64,000 bases of DNA from CAVIQK01 sp963644945 (lineage in GTDB: Bacteria > Bacillota > Clostridia > Christensenellales > DTU072). Below the pieces are notes generated by a model. It worked only from the letters and a program-made list of their open reading frames with translations, was not told the origin of the DNA and did no database searches. Made by a program: the position numbers and the translations under genes. The stretch is from contig CAVIQK010000001.1 of NCBI GenBank assembly GCA_963644945.1, positions 62,001 through 126,000 of the forward strand, written 5' to 3'. Below are positions 18,101-33,100 of this stretch, in pieces. How positions within the stretch are numbered: the stretch's first letter is position 1; every line of letters begins with the position of its first letter.

Positions 18101-21100
18101 CTAGGTCTAAAACCTCTCACGAAACTCACCGTCAAGAGTGATCCCGACATGACCGAAAAAGTCAAAATCGATTATGCCAAATTCCAAGATTTTGAAGATT
18201 TGAAAAAGACTCTCGGCGTAAAAGTCAAATTAGAAGGCGGACTAACCCTAAAAGGAAACGGTGAAGCCTTCGGACTTGACGGACTACTCGGAGCCGTTCT
18301 CGGTGAAGAAATAGCCAACTTAATAAAACTCCAAGTCATCACCGCAGATACCGATCTAGATCTCGCCTTTGAGATCATGGCAAACATAGATTTGTCGGGT
18401 GTATATACCTCGACTTCCGGTCAACTTATATTCCCCAACATCGGTCGTAGCGAATTGTCCCTCAAAGTCGTCTATACCAAAGACGGCAAAGAAAACCTAC
18501 TTCTAGGAGTCTTTGTCAAGAACTCGTCCACCGACACCAAAGGTTCGACATTGTATTTCTATGCAGAAGGCTTAGGAATAGGCAATCTCGTCATAGAAAA
18601 CGTAGGCGACGACTTATTCTCACTACTTTATCCGTCCTTAGGCGAAACACCGTCCACCACCGTTTTATCGGCAAGCGGAACCGCCCTTGCAAGTATCGGC
18701 AACTTATTCAATGCCGATGCGGCGACATCTTTGACCGTAAACGCAACACTCTCACAATATTCGCTAGCACTGAAAGTTGCCGGCGACGTTTTGACCAACT
18801 TTGTCAAAGAACTCTTAGGCGGACTTGTCGGAAAAGACATTGAAAACGGCATAAATCTAAGCGATGCGACCATCAAATTAGACACGACGGAAGGTTTAGA
18901 CTTATCCGTCAACTTGGGCATAGAAACGCTAGACATCGGACTAAACCTAGGCGGACTAAAACTTTGGTTTGGCGACAAGAGCGAATTCTACAAGATAGAA
19001 GTTCCTTCTAAAGATGCCGACGGCAACGACATAGATTGGACGAATAAAGGCACGATAAGTGACCTACTTTCCTCTATTCACGTGTCGCTTGGCGGAAAAC
19101 TCTACATAGAAAACGATGCTTCAAAACTCGATACCGGTACAGCCACCATAGACCTTTCAGAAGTAATCAACGGAGCATTAGGCGACATAGGAGTAGATTT
19201 CAAAGCCTATCTCGAATTTTTAGGCTACACCAAGTTTGAACTCAATCTGAATATAGATGCATATCTCAACTTCAACGACTTGTTGCTTTCTACGTTTAGA
19301 GTAAAAGGAACGGACGGCGACGGCAAAGAAATTCTTGACGTGATCTACGAAGGGCACCTTGACACCAACAACAACGCCACCGGCAACTTGTACGTCTATA
19401 CGACTCTCTTTGGAATTTCCGAAGAAGCAGCGACGGAAGCCGACAAAAAGTATTTCAAGATAGAAAATATCACCGATATATTCGCCAAGTCCGAAGAAGA
19501 TGCACAATCGACTTTGACCGCAAACGGCAGTTCGTTTGCAAGAAATGCGACATACGAAACCCTCAACAAATATATCGATGTTTTGACCAAGCACTCCGGA
19601 GAAATAGGACTCTACTTAGCCGACGGCTCCATCGGAGTAGTCGTAACCCAAGAAGCACTAGTTTCTATATTCAAGTATTTAGGCATAGACCTATCTGCAT
19701 TCTTTGACAACTACAATTTGACCGTCAACGGCGAATTGGGTGCCACTCCTCTAAAACTGCAACTAGCAGCCAAAGTCAAGGACAAAACCCAAATAAGCGA
19801 CGAAGGTGCCTTGGGACTCGGACTAGAAATCTCCGATCTAAACGTAGATACGGGTTCTCCTGCAGATCTAATTCCCGACACGTCCAAATGCACCACTTTG
19901 ACCGACTGGTCAAAAATAGGTGTACAACTTTCCGCAAGTTTGTCCTTCAATGCCGAAAACAAGACATTTGAAGTCGATGACGTACTCAAAAAAGTTTTCT
20001 CGTCATCCCTTCTCCAAGGACTCAACATAAATGCCGATCTATTCGAAGGAATAGGCATCGCACTCGGTTTCAACGGAGAATATAACCAAACATATAAATT
20101 GACGGTAGAAGGCATATTAGACCTTAAAAACATCAAAGATTTATATCTTGCCTTGACGATTTCGGATATTAGCGACACACAAATATTAAAAGTCGAAGTA
20201 TTCGGCGAAATCGGTAGCGAAGACAGTGTTACCGTATATGTTGACGTCAAAGGCGACAAATACAAGATAGTCAACGTCGAAGGTATCATAAACTCCTTTA
20301 CTCAAAAAGGCTCTCTCAACGTGTCGTATGACGGAAAAGAGAAGAATTTGTCCCCCGTTTCTACACTGTATGGGTTAGGGAATGTAGCCGGCGGAGATCT
20401 TATTGCCGAAGTGGCGGTAAAGATAGCATCCGACCGCACTCTCCAAACCGCCCCCATCGTAGTCGACGTGACGTCAAGAGCCATATATGCGATTTTGATG
20501 GGACTTGCCGGCATCGACATAGAAAAATACTTTGACGGAACATCGACCGAGCCTTCGGTAAAACTAGAACTTTTAGGTGACCAAATCATAGGACTTAATT
20601 TGACTCTCAAAGATTTCCTTGACTTGGGCATAGTCCTAGATTTCCCCAACATTGACCTTGCTCCCACGACGCCCACACGTCCCGACATGATAGCAGGACA
20701 CGAAAACGATTACGTCCAAGTGACTCAAGACAGCATGAAAGCCAAGATAGACTTGGAAGGCAGTCTCAATTTTGATGCGGTCACCGGCACCATCGAAGCC
20801 GATTCCATCAATCTTACACCGGTAATTTCAAGCCTACTTTCCACTGCCGATTTCGGAGTGCTAATCAATCTCTTACAAGATTTCGGCACCGAAGTCAAAT
20901 TCAAACTGTCGGCAAGTGTAGATATCCCCGCATTGATGAAAGGCGACTGGACGGGCATCAACGGACTTCTCGAAATAAGAGCCAATGACGGCAGAATATT
21001 GCTAGGTCTCTATTACAAAGAAGATACTTTATATCTCGATTTGTCCGAATTTGATTTCGGCAAAGTCAAGATGGACAACTTCTCTACGGTCATGAGCGGT

Positions 21101-24100
21101 CTTTTGACACCTGCTCAACAAAACGTCGGTCTATACAATGCCGACACTACCGATCCCGAAGTAGTCGATGCCATTACACGTGCGTATATCAATATAAGAG
21201 TGACACAAGGTGACGGACTTGTTATCTCCGTAGCCGAAGACATGTTCAAACTCTTGTTTGCTTCTCTCGGCATAACCTTCAACGTGACCGAAGAAAAAGA
21301 CGGTGTATTAGAAACCAAAACAATAGATTTGGTGGACGTATTTACAAAACTCAACGCCCAACTCGCTTTACTAAAAGGCGACGATGCAATTTCTCTCGAT
21401 GCGACAATAGGTGCATACACGATAGGACTTCACATAGGAGTGCCGTCGCTTGCCTTCAACAAAGATATTCCGTCATTTAGTACAGACGGTTACGGCGCAT
21501 TGTCCGAAAACTCCACCGATGTATATGTAAAATTCTCGGCAGACCTCGGCTACAACGGAATCAGTGGCACGAGTTACGACTTTACCGAGATGCTTCTAAA
21601 CCTTGTAAAAATCAACGAACTGGCAATTTCCCCTGTCCTTGAAATTTTACAATCGTTTGACGAAAGCCTAACACTCGAAATCGAAGGTAAAATTCATTAC
21701 GGCAATCTACTAAGAGACGGAAAACTTCTCCCCGACCTTTTGGACGGCGGACTCAACATTGATGTTTTACTGCAATCAAGCCTTGCCATACGTCTTGTCA
21801 ACAACCAAAAACAAGAAGTCATTTCGATATACTTTGTAGATGGCACGCTATACGTCAATCTCGAAGTTTTAGGTATAGGCAAGTTCTATATCGAAAACGC
21901 CTATGAATATGTAATCGATTTACTTTCACCCTATTTGACTACGACAGGCGACATGCCTTTAGGTTATGCATTGCCTCAAAATGCAACTGCCGTCGAAAAC
22001 GTCAACGTAATCACAAGATTTATCAATATCTATGCAAGCCCCGAAAAACTTGCCGTTGTCTTGACGACTGCATCGATTATGGGCATCCTAGACACTTTTG
22101 GCGTAGATATTTCGACAATCATCTCGGAAGACACCTTGAACGGTCTTGTAGATCTCGAAGTCAACGGTGATTTGCTTACCCCCGATCACCTTCTAGAACT
22201 CATCCTAAAACTAAAAGATCCCGACAATACCGCCAATTATTTGAGTTTACATATAGGTCTAAAACGCAACCAAGTATTAAGACTAGGAAAAGAAGATGTT
22301 GACAAATATACAATTGTCGCCCCCGACAAGAGTCAATATTCACAATTCAACAATGCCGATCTATATTTCAAGACAGAATTAGAATTTAATTTTGATTTGA
22401 ACGATTACAAAGACGGTGAAGTTGCCAATTTGTACGGCGAACCGCTCAAAGGCATTTTGTCCACCGTCCTAATCGATTTTGCTCCGATAATAGGGCTTGA
22501 CATCGTAGAAGATCAGTCCGGAGTAATTTCCCTCACAATAGAAGGCAATGTTTCGTACATAGACCTACTCAACGAAATCAAGACCGGCAACATAACCTTA
22601 AAGAGTCTCGAAGCCAAGATCTCGCTAAGTTATCAACCCAACGGTGGCGGAGACGAAATATTCCTTACGATTCTTTTGTATCAAGGCAACGTTTATCTCG
22701 ATATGTCGGCGCTCAACGGCCCGAAAGTCGTCCTTAAAAACTTGGGCGGCATAATTTCCGGTGACGAACAATTATTCAAGTCGCTTGCGACCAATGTTTC
22801 CTATACACCCGAAAAAGTCGTTTCCGCACCTAAAAACGTCGCATCCATCGATGACTATATCAAACTTCCCGTCAAGATAGATCTAGACGGCGGAGTGTTC
22901 GTAACCGTCGAAAAGACCGCAGTCAATGCAGTCCTATATATTCTAGGGTTCAACAACTACGATATTACGTCGGGTGACGATGCCATAAAACTTCAAGCCA
23001 AAGTCACCAACGAAACGACACCTATTTTATTCAACGTCGATCTTTCCGTATCCGACGAAGTTGACGGAAAATCGCAAAAGATAATAGGAGTGGGCATCTC
23101 TCTCAACGGCATTTATTTGGGATTTGACCAACACAATTTGGTATCAAGAGATTTTGATCCTACCGAATATGTATCCGTCAACGATTTCAACACCGTCAAA
23201 GCAAGCACATCTCTAGAAATAGACCTTGGCGTGAAAAACGGTGGCGGAATAGACTTCTCCGCCCTTGTCGATGCTCTCATCGATTCGGAGTCCTTGATCG
23301 GTAGAAAAATTGCCCCGTATCTAGATGTCGAAAATCTAGGCGACGGCACAATCAAAGTCGATCTAGAAGTTGCTCTCAACATCCAAGATATTTTGAACGG
23401 CATCAAAGCAAAACTCCATATTTACATGGAAAACACCGCTTTTGACATAACCATTGCATTCACCGACCTCACCGCCTATGTCGATGCTTCAAGCCTAGGA
23501 ATACAAAAATTCAAAGTTTCGATTTCGTCGGTTACAGATCTTATCGGCAAGTTCACAGGTAAAGAACAAAAATCTGCCCAAAACGCATTTTATGCAGAAA
23601 AGATAGCATCTCTCAATGCCCCCGCAAACGACTACACTTCCGCATCCAAGAAGATGGGAGCGGTAGCGCAGTTGGTATTTGACAAAAACAACGGCATAAT
23701 AATGACCGTAGGCGAAGACATATTGTTCTCCATTATAGAATTGATCGGCATACCCCAAAATGTACTAGAAGGCATAAGAAGTTCCCTTGCCCCCATAGTC
23801 ACATTGTCCGTAGATACCGGTGCCACAATATCTTTAGGAGCCACAATAGAGTCCACTACCGAAAACGAAGACGGCTCGTTCTTGCAATTAGACCTAGGTT
23901 TATCTCTTGTCACGGGCAACACCTATTACACAATACTAAACGATCAAAACACTTCGGTTTCCGTCATTGACGATGCCGAAAAAGATGAATATAAATCTTT
24001 TGACGAATTAGAGATATACACTTCGTTCAATGTGTCTATAGATATCACGCTAGAAGAAGGCACGCTTGATTTGGACAACGTACTCAATCTTTTAGTCGCC

Positions 24101-27100
24101 GGCATGTCGGCAGACTTGTCCGTCGAGGATACGCACAGAATCAACCTAAGTCTCAACCTAAAACTTGGAATATCTCTCCAAAAACTCCTATCGTTTGACA
24201 GAGAAAGCGTAAAAGATGCCCTTTACGGCGAAATAGACATCGATCTCAACTTCTATACTTACGATGCCTCAATAGGCGCCTATGTTCTAAAAGAAGAAGA
24301 TGCACAAGACCTCCTCACCGTATATCTCAACGAAAACGGCGTTTACTTGTCCGTAGAACTTTTGGACAGCAATCTAAATGCTCACCTTTCATCTCTAAAC
24401 GCAGGTCAACTCATCTATGATTTGTTAGGAGTAGAAGACGACTCGGCAACTGTACCCGAGACCGCTCAAACAAGCCCCGAAAACGGGACGAAGATGATAC
24501 TTCCTATCACCAATATTCTCAATGCTCCCACCACGTCTATAAGCAACAATTTACAACTTTATTTGGCTCTCGGCAGTGAAGAACTTTGTCTAGAATTATC
24601 CGTAAGTTTGCTTTCCACGATAATGAACATTGTGGGTATAGGCGGCGACGACGTTTATAATGTCGTCAAGAGTGTGGTCGATAGTGGCAAGATAGCGGTA
24701 GAATATGGCGACGACTTCTCTATTTATCTAGAAATTCACAAGTCCTCAGGCACTTCTGCCGAAGGCATAACCCTTGCCGGATATTCTACTAAATTATCTC
24801 TCTTACACGACACCGTCATTGACCTATCCGGAGAGAAATTTGCTCTCTTCAAGGAAGAATTGACCTCCTCCGACTTCTACGACAGCAAAGCAGGTTTTGC
24901 GGAATTTGACTTGGAAGAAATCAAAAATGCACTAAGTGCAGGCGACGAAACTCTCAATAAAGTTCTCGATATGGTAGGCGACGTCGGTGCATCGATAGAT
25001 ATAAGAATCAGTACCGAACTAAGAGAATCTCTCATCGACTGGACCAAAGTGTTCACCACCAACAGTATAGACTCTTATCTCTTTATACTCGTAAAAGAAG
25101 CCCTTTCGACGGCATCTACGATAAGACTTAAATTCAATGTCAATATAGGCAGTCTCCTAAAAGGCTCCCTTGATTTAGACGTAATGCTATCGTTCATGGA
25201 CGGTGTAGGAGCCGATGCAACAAGCATGTTCAGTCTTGCAATAAGAGGACTCGGACTTTACGGCAACAGCACAGAAAACGACTTGACGATACTTGCCTAT
25301 GCCAAAGATTCCGTAGTTCCCGAATTTTATATTGACGGAGACTCCGTCCTGTCATTCGTCGGTCTAGACTACAATTCCCTAATAGACGGACTACTCAAAA
25401 ATCTCGGCTTACAAGACACAACTTCTACATCGCAAACGAGTTCTGCACCTAAAAACTCCGCAGGACTTATAGGCGACGAAGAAGGACTTGTCGTAGGCGG
25501 AATCAACCTAAACGGCATCCTAGACAGTTTGGCATTTTCCAAAGGAAAACTAGCAATAGTTTTGGCAAAGAACATCATAGAACAAATTTTGGAGAGTTTG
25601 GTAGGCTTCCCGTTCGAAGAAATCGGCGAATTGTCATTATCCCTTGACTCTATCAACAACACCATCGGCATCAAATTGTCCCTTGCCGCAATCGACAGAT
25701 TCTACCTAGACGGCGATACCGCCAAAGAATATATATCTATTGATAAAGAAAAAGAAGAATTTAAGTACGGTAATATAGAAGGAAAATATGTAAAACTTTC
25801 CGAGTCGTCGTATAGACTACAAGAATCGACCTATGCTTACGAATTTGCCTATGTCGAAAACAGAACATTGACTTCGACTTCTGCAACCTTCCAATATGTA
25901 GATTCCTTAGGCAGATATTATTTGGACGGCGATACGACCAAAGCATACATAGAACTAAAAGACGGATCTTGGACCTACGGTGAAGAAAGCGGATATTACG
26001 AAACCACCGACGGCAACATACGTATGTATAGACAATACGATGCAACACTTGTCGGCTCGACACTGACTCTTGGCGGCAAAGAATATATCCGTACCGAATC
26101 TGCGTTCCTAATAGAATTGGGACTTGCCGGTCTTGATATTCGTCTTGGCGGATATGACATGTTCGCAGGCGATTGCTTTGACGGAGAAGAAATCTTACCT
26201 CTCGACAACTTCTTACCACTTTCATCCGTAAAAATCTCGACAGAAATCAACAGTTCGTTGATAGTGGACGACCAACTAATCTCTTATTTCGATGCAAGCG
26301 AAACACTGAATTCCTTAGTAGAAGGACTTGATTTGATAATAAGAAGCGGTGAAAAACTCCATGTAGAGATTGACTTCACGCTAAAACTCTTCCTCGACTT
26401 CTCCAACATCGAAAACCTAGGCATACAACTTGCCGTCTCGTCTTCCGGAAAACAATTTGTCAATGTCATGTACGTCGGAGATTTAGGCGACAATTCCACG
26501 ATATATTTGGATCTTGACGGACTAGGACTTCCTGCCGTCAGTTTGAAAGGCATCAACCTTGGCGAAATAGTCAAAGATTTAGTGTCCGGTCTTTCCGGTG
26601 ACGAATCGGCATCCGGTGTTCTCAACTCGACTTCCGCATACACTACCCAAGTCAACGGCTCGGTACTTGTAGGCACGAGTTCACAACCTTACAATGCTCG
26701 TCCGTTTGCCAAGATAGATCCCGAATATACCCAATTCGGCACAGCACTTATCATGCTTGCAATGTCCTCAAAAGAAGTAAGTTTGGCAATCACAGGCGCC
26801 ATGATTCGTTCTCTTGTTCACGGACTCATGATCAAGAACACCGAAGGCGACATAATGAAAGTCGATACAACTTCTGACGGTACGGCAGACTATGTAATGC
26901 TCCTAAACGAAACGACCGAAGGTAAATATGTATATCTCAAAAACGGTGACGTAATCGTCTATTCCGAAATCGTCCCCGATGCCGACGGCAACTGGACCAT
27001 ATCGGGAAACGACCAATTTAGAGCCTTAGGCGTCTACATGATGACCTTTACTTCTTCCACAAATACCGTAGAAATAACTTTACTTTCGGATAGAAGCAAG

Positions 27101-30100
27101 CACACCGCCTCGGCTACCAATTATTGGAACATAACCGACGAAAAGGCTCGTGAAAAACTCGAAAATGCGACCGCAAAGACATCGGAATTCGTAATGCCCG
27201 ACTTCAACAAAATCAAGTTAGGCTACGTTGACAATACCGCAAATCTCACATTCTTTGATTTGGACGGCGACGGCGCTTCCGATTATAGAGTACTGTTTGC
27301 GGTAGTTTCCGGCACCGAAACAATTTATGTAAATAAAGTAGGCGACGGCACCACCGTATCGATCGCATCTACCGAAACGGCCTCCGAAAAACTCCTTAGA
27401 GAAATAGGTTTGACCGCCATAACTTTCGCAGGCGGAGATTTGACCTTATCTTCATCGAAAGGCACCGTTACCAAGAGCCTAAAAGATGCTCTCAATTTGA
27501 CCGAAGACGAAGCAAGAGAAATATTGACTCTCCCCGACACGTTTGCCGGCATTTCGTTGAGCCTTGACGAAGACGAAGCATTTAGAGTGTCTTACACCTT
27601 TACCGAATCATCCTTTGAGATGGGCGACACCGTCGAAAGCCCGATTGATCCCGAACACACTACGACAGGCGAACTTGCCGACTACATAACAAGCATTGAT
27701 ATTCTCCAAAACGTTTATTTGTCCCTTGCCCTAGAAGTAAGATTCAAGACGAAAAACGCAAACGGAGATAAGAGCAACCAAGTAGAAGTATTAGAAGCCC
27801 TTGTCGAGGGACTTCTCGGCATGCCTACCGGCAGTTTTGATCTAGCCCTTCAAGACACGTCAATAGTCATAACTTTCGACATCGAAGCCAAGATAGACCT
27901 AAAAGATGCCGCCAACACCCGTTTGGCTCTCAATATTGCCTATGGTGACATTTCGATAATCTCGGTTTATTACGGAGTGGCGACAGGCAGTTCCACCCCC
28001 GAAGTCTATGCAGATTTGTCGGGACTCGGACTATTCAAAGCCAACGTTACCGGCATCCAACTTGCATCGGTACTCGGCAATCTCCTCTCGTCCTTTGTTA
28101 CCGACGAAGGTATCAACGTAGGCGATATCGTGGGAGGTTTGTTCAACACCGCAGCGACATCCGAAGTCGCTTCCACCACATCCGAAAATCTACTCAACCT
28201 TTCGTCTTCCACGCCTTCCAATGCAGCGGATACGACAAGCGACAATGCAAGAATAGAAATAGTCTTTACCAACCAAGAAATTATCATAATGCCCAACATG
28301 AAATTATTCACGTTGCTTACAGGCATAGAGTTCCCCGACTTCTTGGAAGTTAGAGCAAGCATCAACCTGTTCAACGGACTCAACAACCTAAGTCTATACG
28401 TGAATATGGACGAAATGGGCAACAATATTCAAATATATCTCCCGCAAAACGGCGGACTCGATATAGCCGTCAATACCGACAAAGACGTCACTCTTCCCGA
28501 CTCCTTCGAGGGTTACGGCGCAGTCAACGGCGTTTCTCTTACATCAAGTGGCATCTCCATCGGCACACGTGGACTAATAAACTCTCTCTTTGACGGATTA
28601 TATGTCGAAGACTTGAAGTTATTCCTTGAAAAACGCAACAGTTATTGGGCAAGAACAAGTGGCTCGTTCTACACGACGGGTTACAACTACCCCGCATACG
28701 GTCCTGTCGAAGAACCTGTCAACTATGCAAGCGCGGTCGGTGGCGGAACACTCGTAGGTACGGCAGTCGGTACAATTTGGGGCAATGACAAATATGCAGG
28801 ATTTAGGGGTGCAGCCGACAACATAGGCGAAACCTCCGGCACAACCGCCAAGAGAACCACCCTAAAACTCAACAGAACTCAAGAAAACAAACTCGAAGTC
28901 GGTATAAATCTCGGCTCCGGTGACCAACTTTATGTTCGTATCAAGAACAATAAACTAGCAATAAGACTACCTAGTTTCTCGCTTGATTTCAAAATCTCTA
29001 TAAGCCAGGTAATACAAATACCGTTCAGCATAGACGTAGGCAAAATTATCACCGCATTCTATCCCAACGACATTGAGATAGTCACGCTCATAATGAATCA
29101 ATTGATTGCCGAAAACAGAACAAGCGGACTTGCAGCCAATGTAGGTAGTATTTACGGCACGATAACCGAAGAAGACGGCACCGCAATAGAAGGTGTTACC
29201 GTCCTACTCGGACTAGAAGGCGATCTAGACGGCGACGACGAAGAAAAGATCTATTCCGCAACCACCGACTCTTACGGCTACTATGCCTTTGCAGGTATAT
29301 CCGAAGGTGTCTATGAGATGGCAGTCAAGAAGAACGGTTATTCTACCCAATCGTTTAGCCACGTAAGAGTGACCTCGACATCATATTCTAAGGCAGTCAA
29401 TCAAGACATAACCTTATATACAGATACCGATGCAACCCCCTATGACGGAGTGGAAATCTCCGGATCGGTCAAGACCGAAAGCGGAGAAGTGTTAGAAGGT
29501 GCCACCGTCATCGTTGACAGCAACGTAGTCGGCACGACCGACAGTTACGGCAGATATCAAATTATTCTCCCCACGATCTACGGCACGACACACATCGTAT
29601 CTATCGAGAAAAACGGTTACTCCGTCAAGAGCAACCAGTCCTTTGTAATAAATGACAGCGACATCCAAAAGAGTTATGTAGTCGCTCCGTTTACCATGAC
29701 CAAGAGCATCCTTACACGCACCGTTATTACGGGTAGCATAAGAGATGACGACGGCAAACCTCTAAACCTAAACGACGTAGAACTTTGGCTCACGAGAGTC
29801 ATTGTCAAAAACGGTATCTACCAAGACACCACAATTTGTCCCACAACCGACAAATACACCTCCGGCACCATAACACCTACCAACTTCTTTGCGGACGGCG
29901 GTAAAGATTGCGGATACGATGTTTCCATAGACGTCAACGGCAACTTTACTCTCCGTATGGACAACGAACTTATCGAAAATGCTTTGGGTGACGACGGAGT
30001 GGCAAGATACAAGTTTAAGTTTAGAAGCGAGTCATACAGCAACACCAACTCCGACATAATAGAAATAAATGTCGGTGCATACAACGACATCGGCTCCTAT

Positions 30101-33100
30101 GTATTTACCAAACGTGACGAACATTGGTCGGCACTTCTTTACGGCAACACCTCGATTATCACCGGCATGAGAATGCGTTTTGGTGCGGACAAAGAAGACG
30201 TCGATGCCTCTACTTCGGAAACGTCCGACTTGACAAGTTCGGATTGGCTCAATATTGAAACAGGCGAAGAAAACAATTCCGACAACAAAGCATATATCGA
30301 ACTATGGCTCAACAGTCAAAAAGTATCCGATCTCATTATGAAACTAATGGGACTCATTTCCGAGAACTTTACCGCCCTTCTTACCGTCCTTCCCACATCC
30401 AGAGTGAGGACCATCGACCTAGTCGAAACGGCTTATAAAGATGCAACGGGCGGAGATTTTGACGGAGCCAAATCCGGAAATAGATATTACCCCGAAGACC
30501 GCTATGACGACAGCGGAGCGGTTACAAAGCAATATGATATAGAAGTAGGCGACTACAAATATTCGACCATCACTCAATGGGCATTAGCCACACAAGGTTA
30601 TCAAACCAAAGTCATGGCAGCAACGATAGCAGGAGTTTTAGGCTCCGTCATAGAAAATGCTCTCTCTTCCGTCCCTGCTTGGATCCGTAATCTTGCAGGC
30701 TCCGCAATTACTTCGGTACTCGGCGAAACACTCTCCGGAATAGGCGACAAGATAGCATCGATACTACCTTTGACCACACCGCACAACCTCTATGTCGATT
30801 TCCAATTGACGGCAGACGGCAACAAATCGGTATTTACGTCCGGTGGCGGTTCGGCTTACGGGTTTAGAGCATCCGAAGAACTCTTCGAACAAGAAAATAT
30901 ATGGGACGCATCCGTCTCCTTCTCGACCTCGTCCAACGTCGCAATGAGGCCTCCCGTTGCCAATGTTGACAACGTTGTCATGCGCAACAGCAATGTTTCG
31001 GCGACATACACTTACGGCTGGATAGAGTCAAGCGGTCTAATTCACTGGAACAGTGAACACTCCAAAGCAAAAGGCACTTGGATTTATTCCAAAGCCGACG
31101 GTACGGTATTGAAGAACGACGGCACCGATGCATCCTACGACATCATAACCCTTGACGGCAACACCGTTCTCATCAACAATTCGCCCTATATCGAAACCGG
31201 CAAAATGTCGGTATATTGGGACGAAGAAGACACTTATACGTTTACCAATGCAAATGTATTCTGCAGAGGTTCGTCATATCAAACCATATTCTATAAACTT
31301 GACGGCAACACGATCAAGGCAAATGTCGGGACCAACGGCAACGGCGATTATTACGAAAACCGTCCCGACGGTAGTTTCAACAGAGTAGTCCAAACCGCCT
31401 ACACGACCGTAGAATATAAAGGCACGACTTGTCAGGTATTCAAGATATTCGGCAAGACACTTGTTGCATACAACGCCAATTTGTATGCAATAGACGGTTC
31501 TGTCGACGACGAACAAGGCGAAATAAAACTTTCTCTTACCGGACAAAGCACCATAAAGACGACGGGAGTAACCTCTCCGGACGGCGAAAGCACGATAAGA
31601 ACATACAACTTCAACGACCGTTCTACATACGCCAAAATCACCCTTGACGCAAGCGACGAAAGCGGACTTCTCCAAAGCATCTCGCTATTTATCAACGGTG
31701 TGCTTTATTCCGGTGAACAAGGCGAATCTACGATAGCGGGATTCGGAATTGTCGGCGGACATATAGCCAACAACAACTTCATAAGCAGAGGAATCAACGG
31801 CATCAAGAAAGTCGTAGTTTACGACATAACAGGCGCAAATTCGGCAGATGCCGACGGCAATGTTTACTACACCGGATCGGAAGGCTACACTTACAACAAA
31901 GAATATGTTGACGAATGGGTACGCACTTCGACGGTAGAAACCTACGTCGTCATTGACGATACCACTTCTAGCGGAAAACTTGTCCAAAGATACTATTACC
32001 TCATTTGCGAAGACGATCCCAAGTATGAGTCATATCTAGAACTCAACATCCAAAACACCGGTATATCTTTACGTTCATCGACGACCGAACTCGGCAAAGA
32101 CGAAGACAACGATTACTTCAATCTTGACGGCAGTGCCAACAAGACGATATACAATCCTCCGTATAAGATTGTGTTCAACGATCCTTACGATCCGTCCGAC
32201 TTTACCTTCTATGGCGGAACATGGGCAAATGCCGTAGGCGGTGAACGTACCAACAGCGACACAACCAAGACAATATACGACTTCTTACCCGAAAGACACC
32301 AGTCCGACTTTGACAACGGTGATGCATCCGAATCCAACGGTGTAGCAGTATTTTGGTCCTATGACGGTGTAGATTTTGATCCCGCAGGCGGAACTTACTA
32401 TGTGAACGGCTATATGCTCAACCAAGTAGTCGAAATCGAAGCCGAAGTAAAACCCAGACTCGTGTCTGCTGCCGACTCCGAAGTCTTGTCGTCTATACCG
32501 GAAATTGATCCGTTCACCTATGACGAAGCCAAATATATAGCATCGCTTCCTACTTCCTTCTTCGAGCCGGACGGCACCAAGAAAGACGAAAGCGGAGCAG
32601 TATATGAAATCGAAGGCAACTATGTATTCAACGACCTAACATGGGATTTGTCCTCTACCGAAATAAGTTATCAAGGCGGTTCGTCCGTAATAAAACTCAC
32701 ATACGGCATAAAGGGCAACACCAACAATCCCAATTACAAGTCAAGCAAAGCGACAATTGATGTCCCCGTAAAAGTCGTCAATCGTACCGTAACGGGCGCC
32801 ACAGCGTACGTAAAAGACAGTATTGCAGGAATATATACAAAAGAAGACGGCACCATAGCCGTAGAATTCGATCCGTATGTTGCGGAAGATCCCAGAGCCT
32901 CCCTAAGAGAAGTGGACAGCATTTTGGTCACCACCAAAGAGGGCAAAGAAACCGAAAGACAAGTAGTCTCCGTCAACATTATGTCCATGTGGACCTACAA
33001 CAAGAACACCGACGACGGCAAAGATTATGTCGTAGAATATACGATAGCCGACGAACTCGGCAACAGACAAACATTTGAAGTGAACGTACATATTTCAAGT

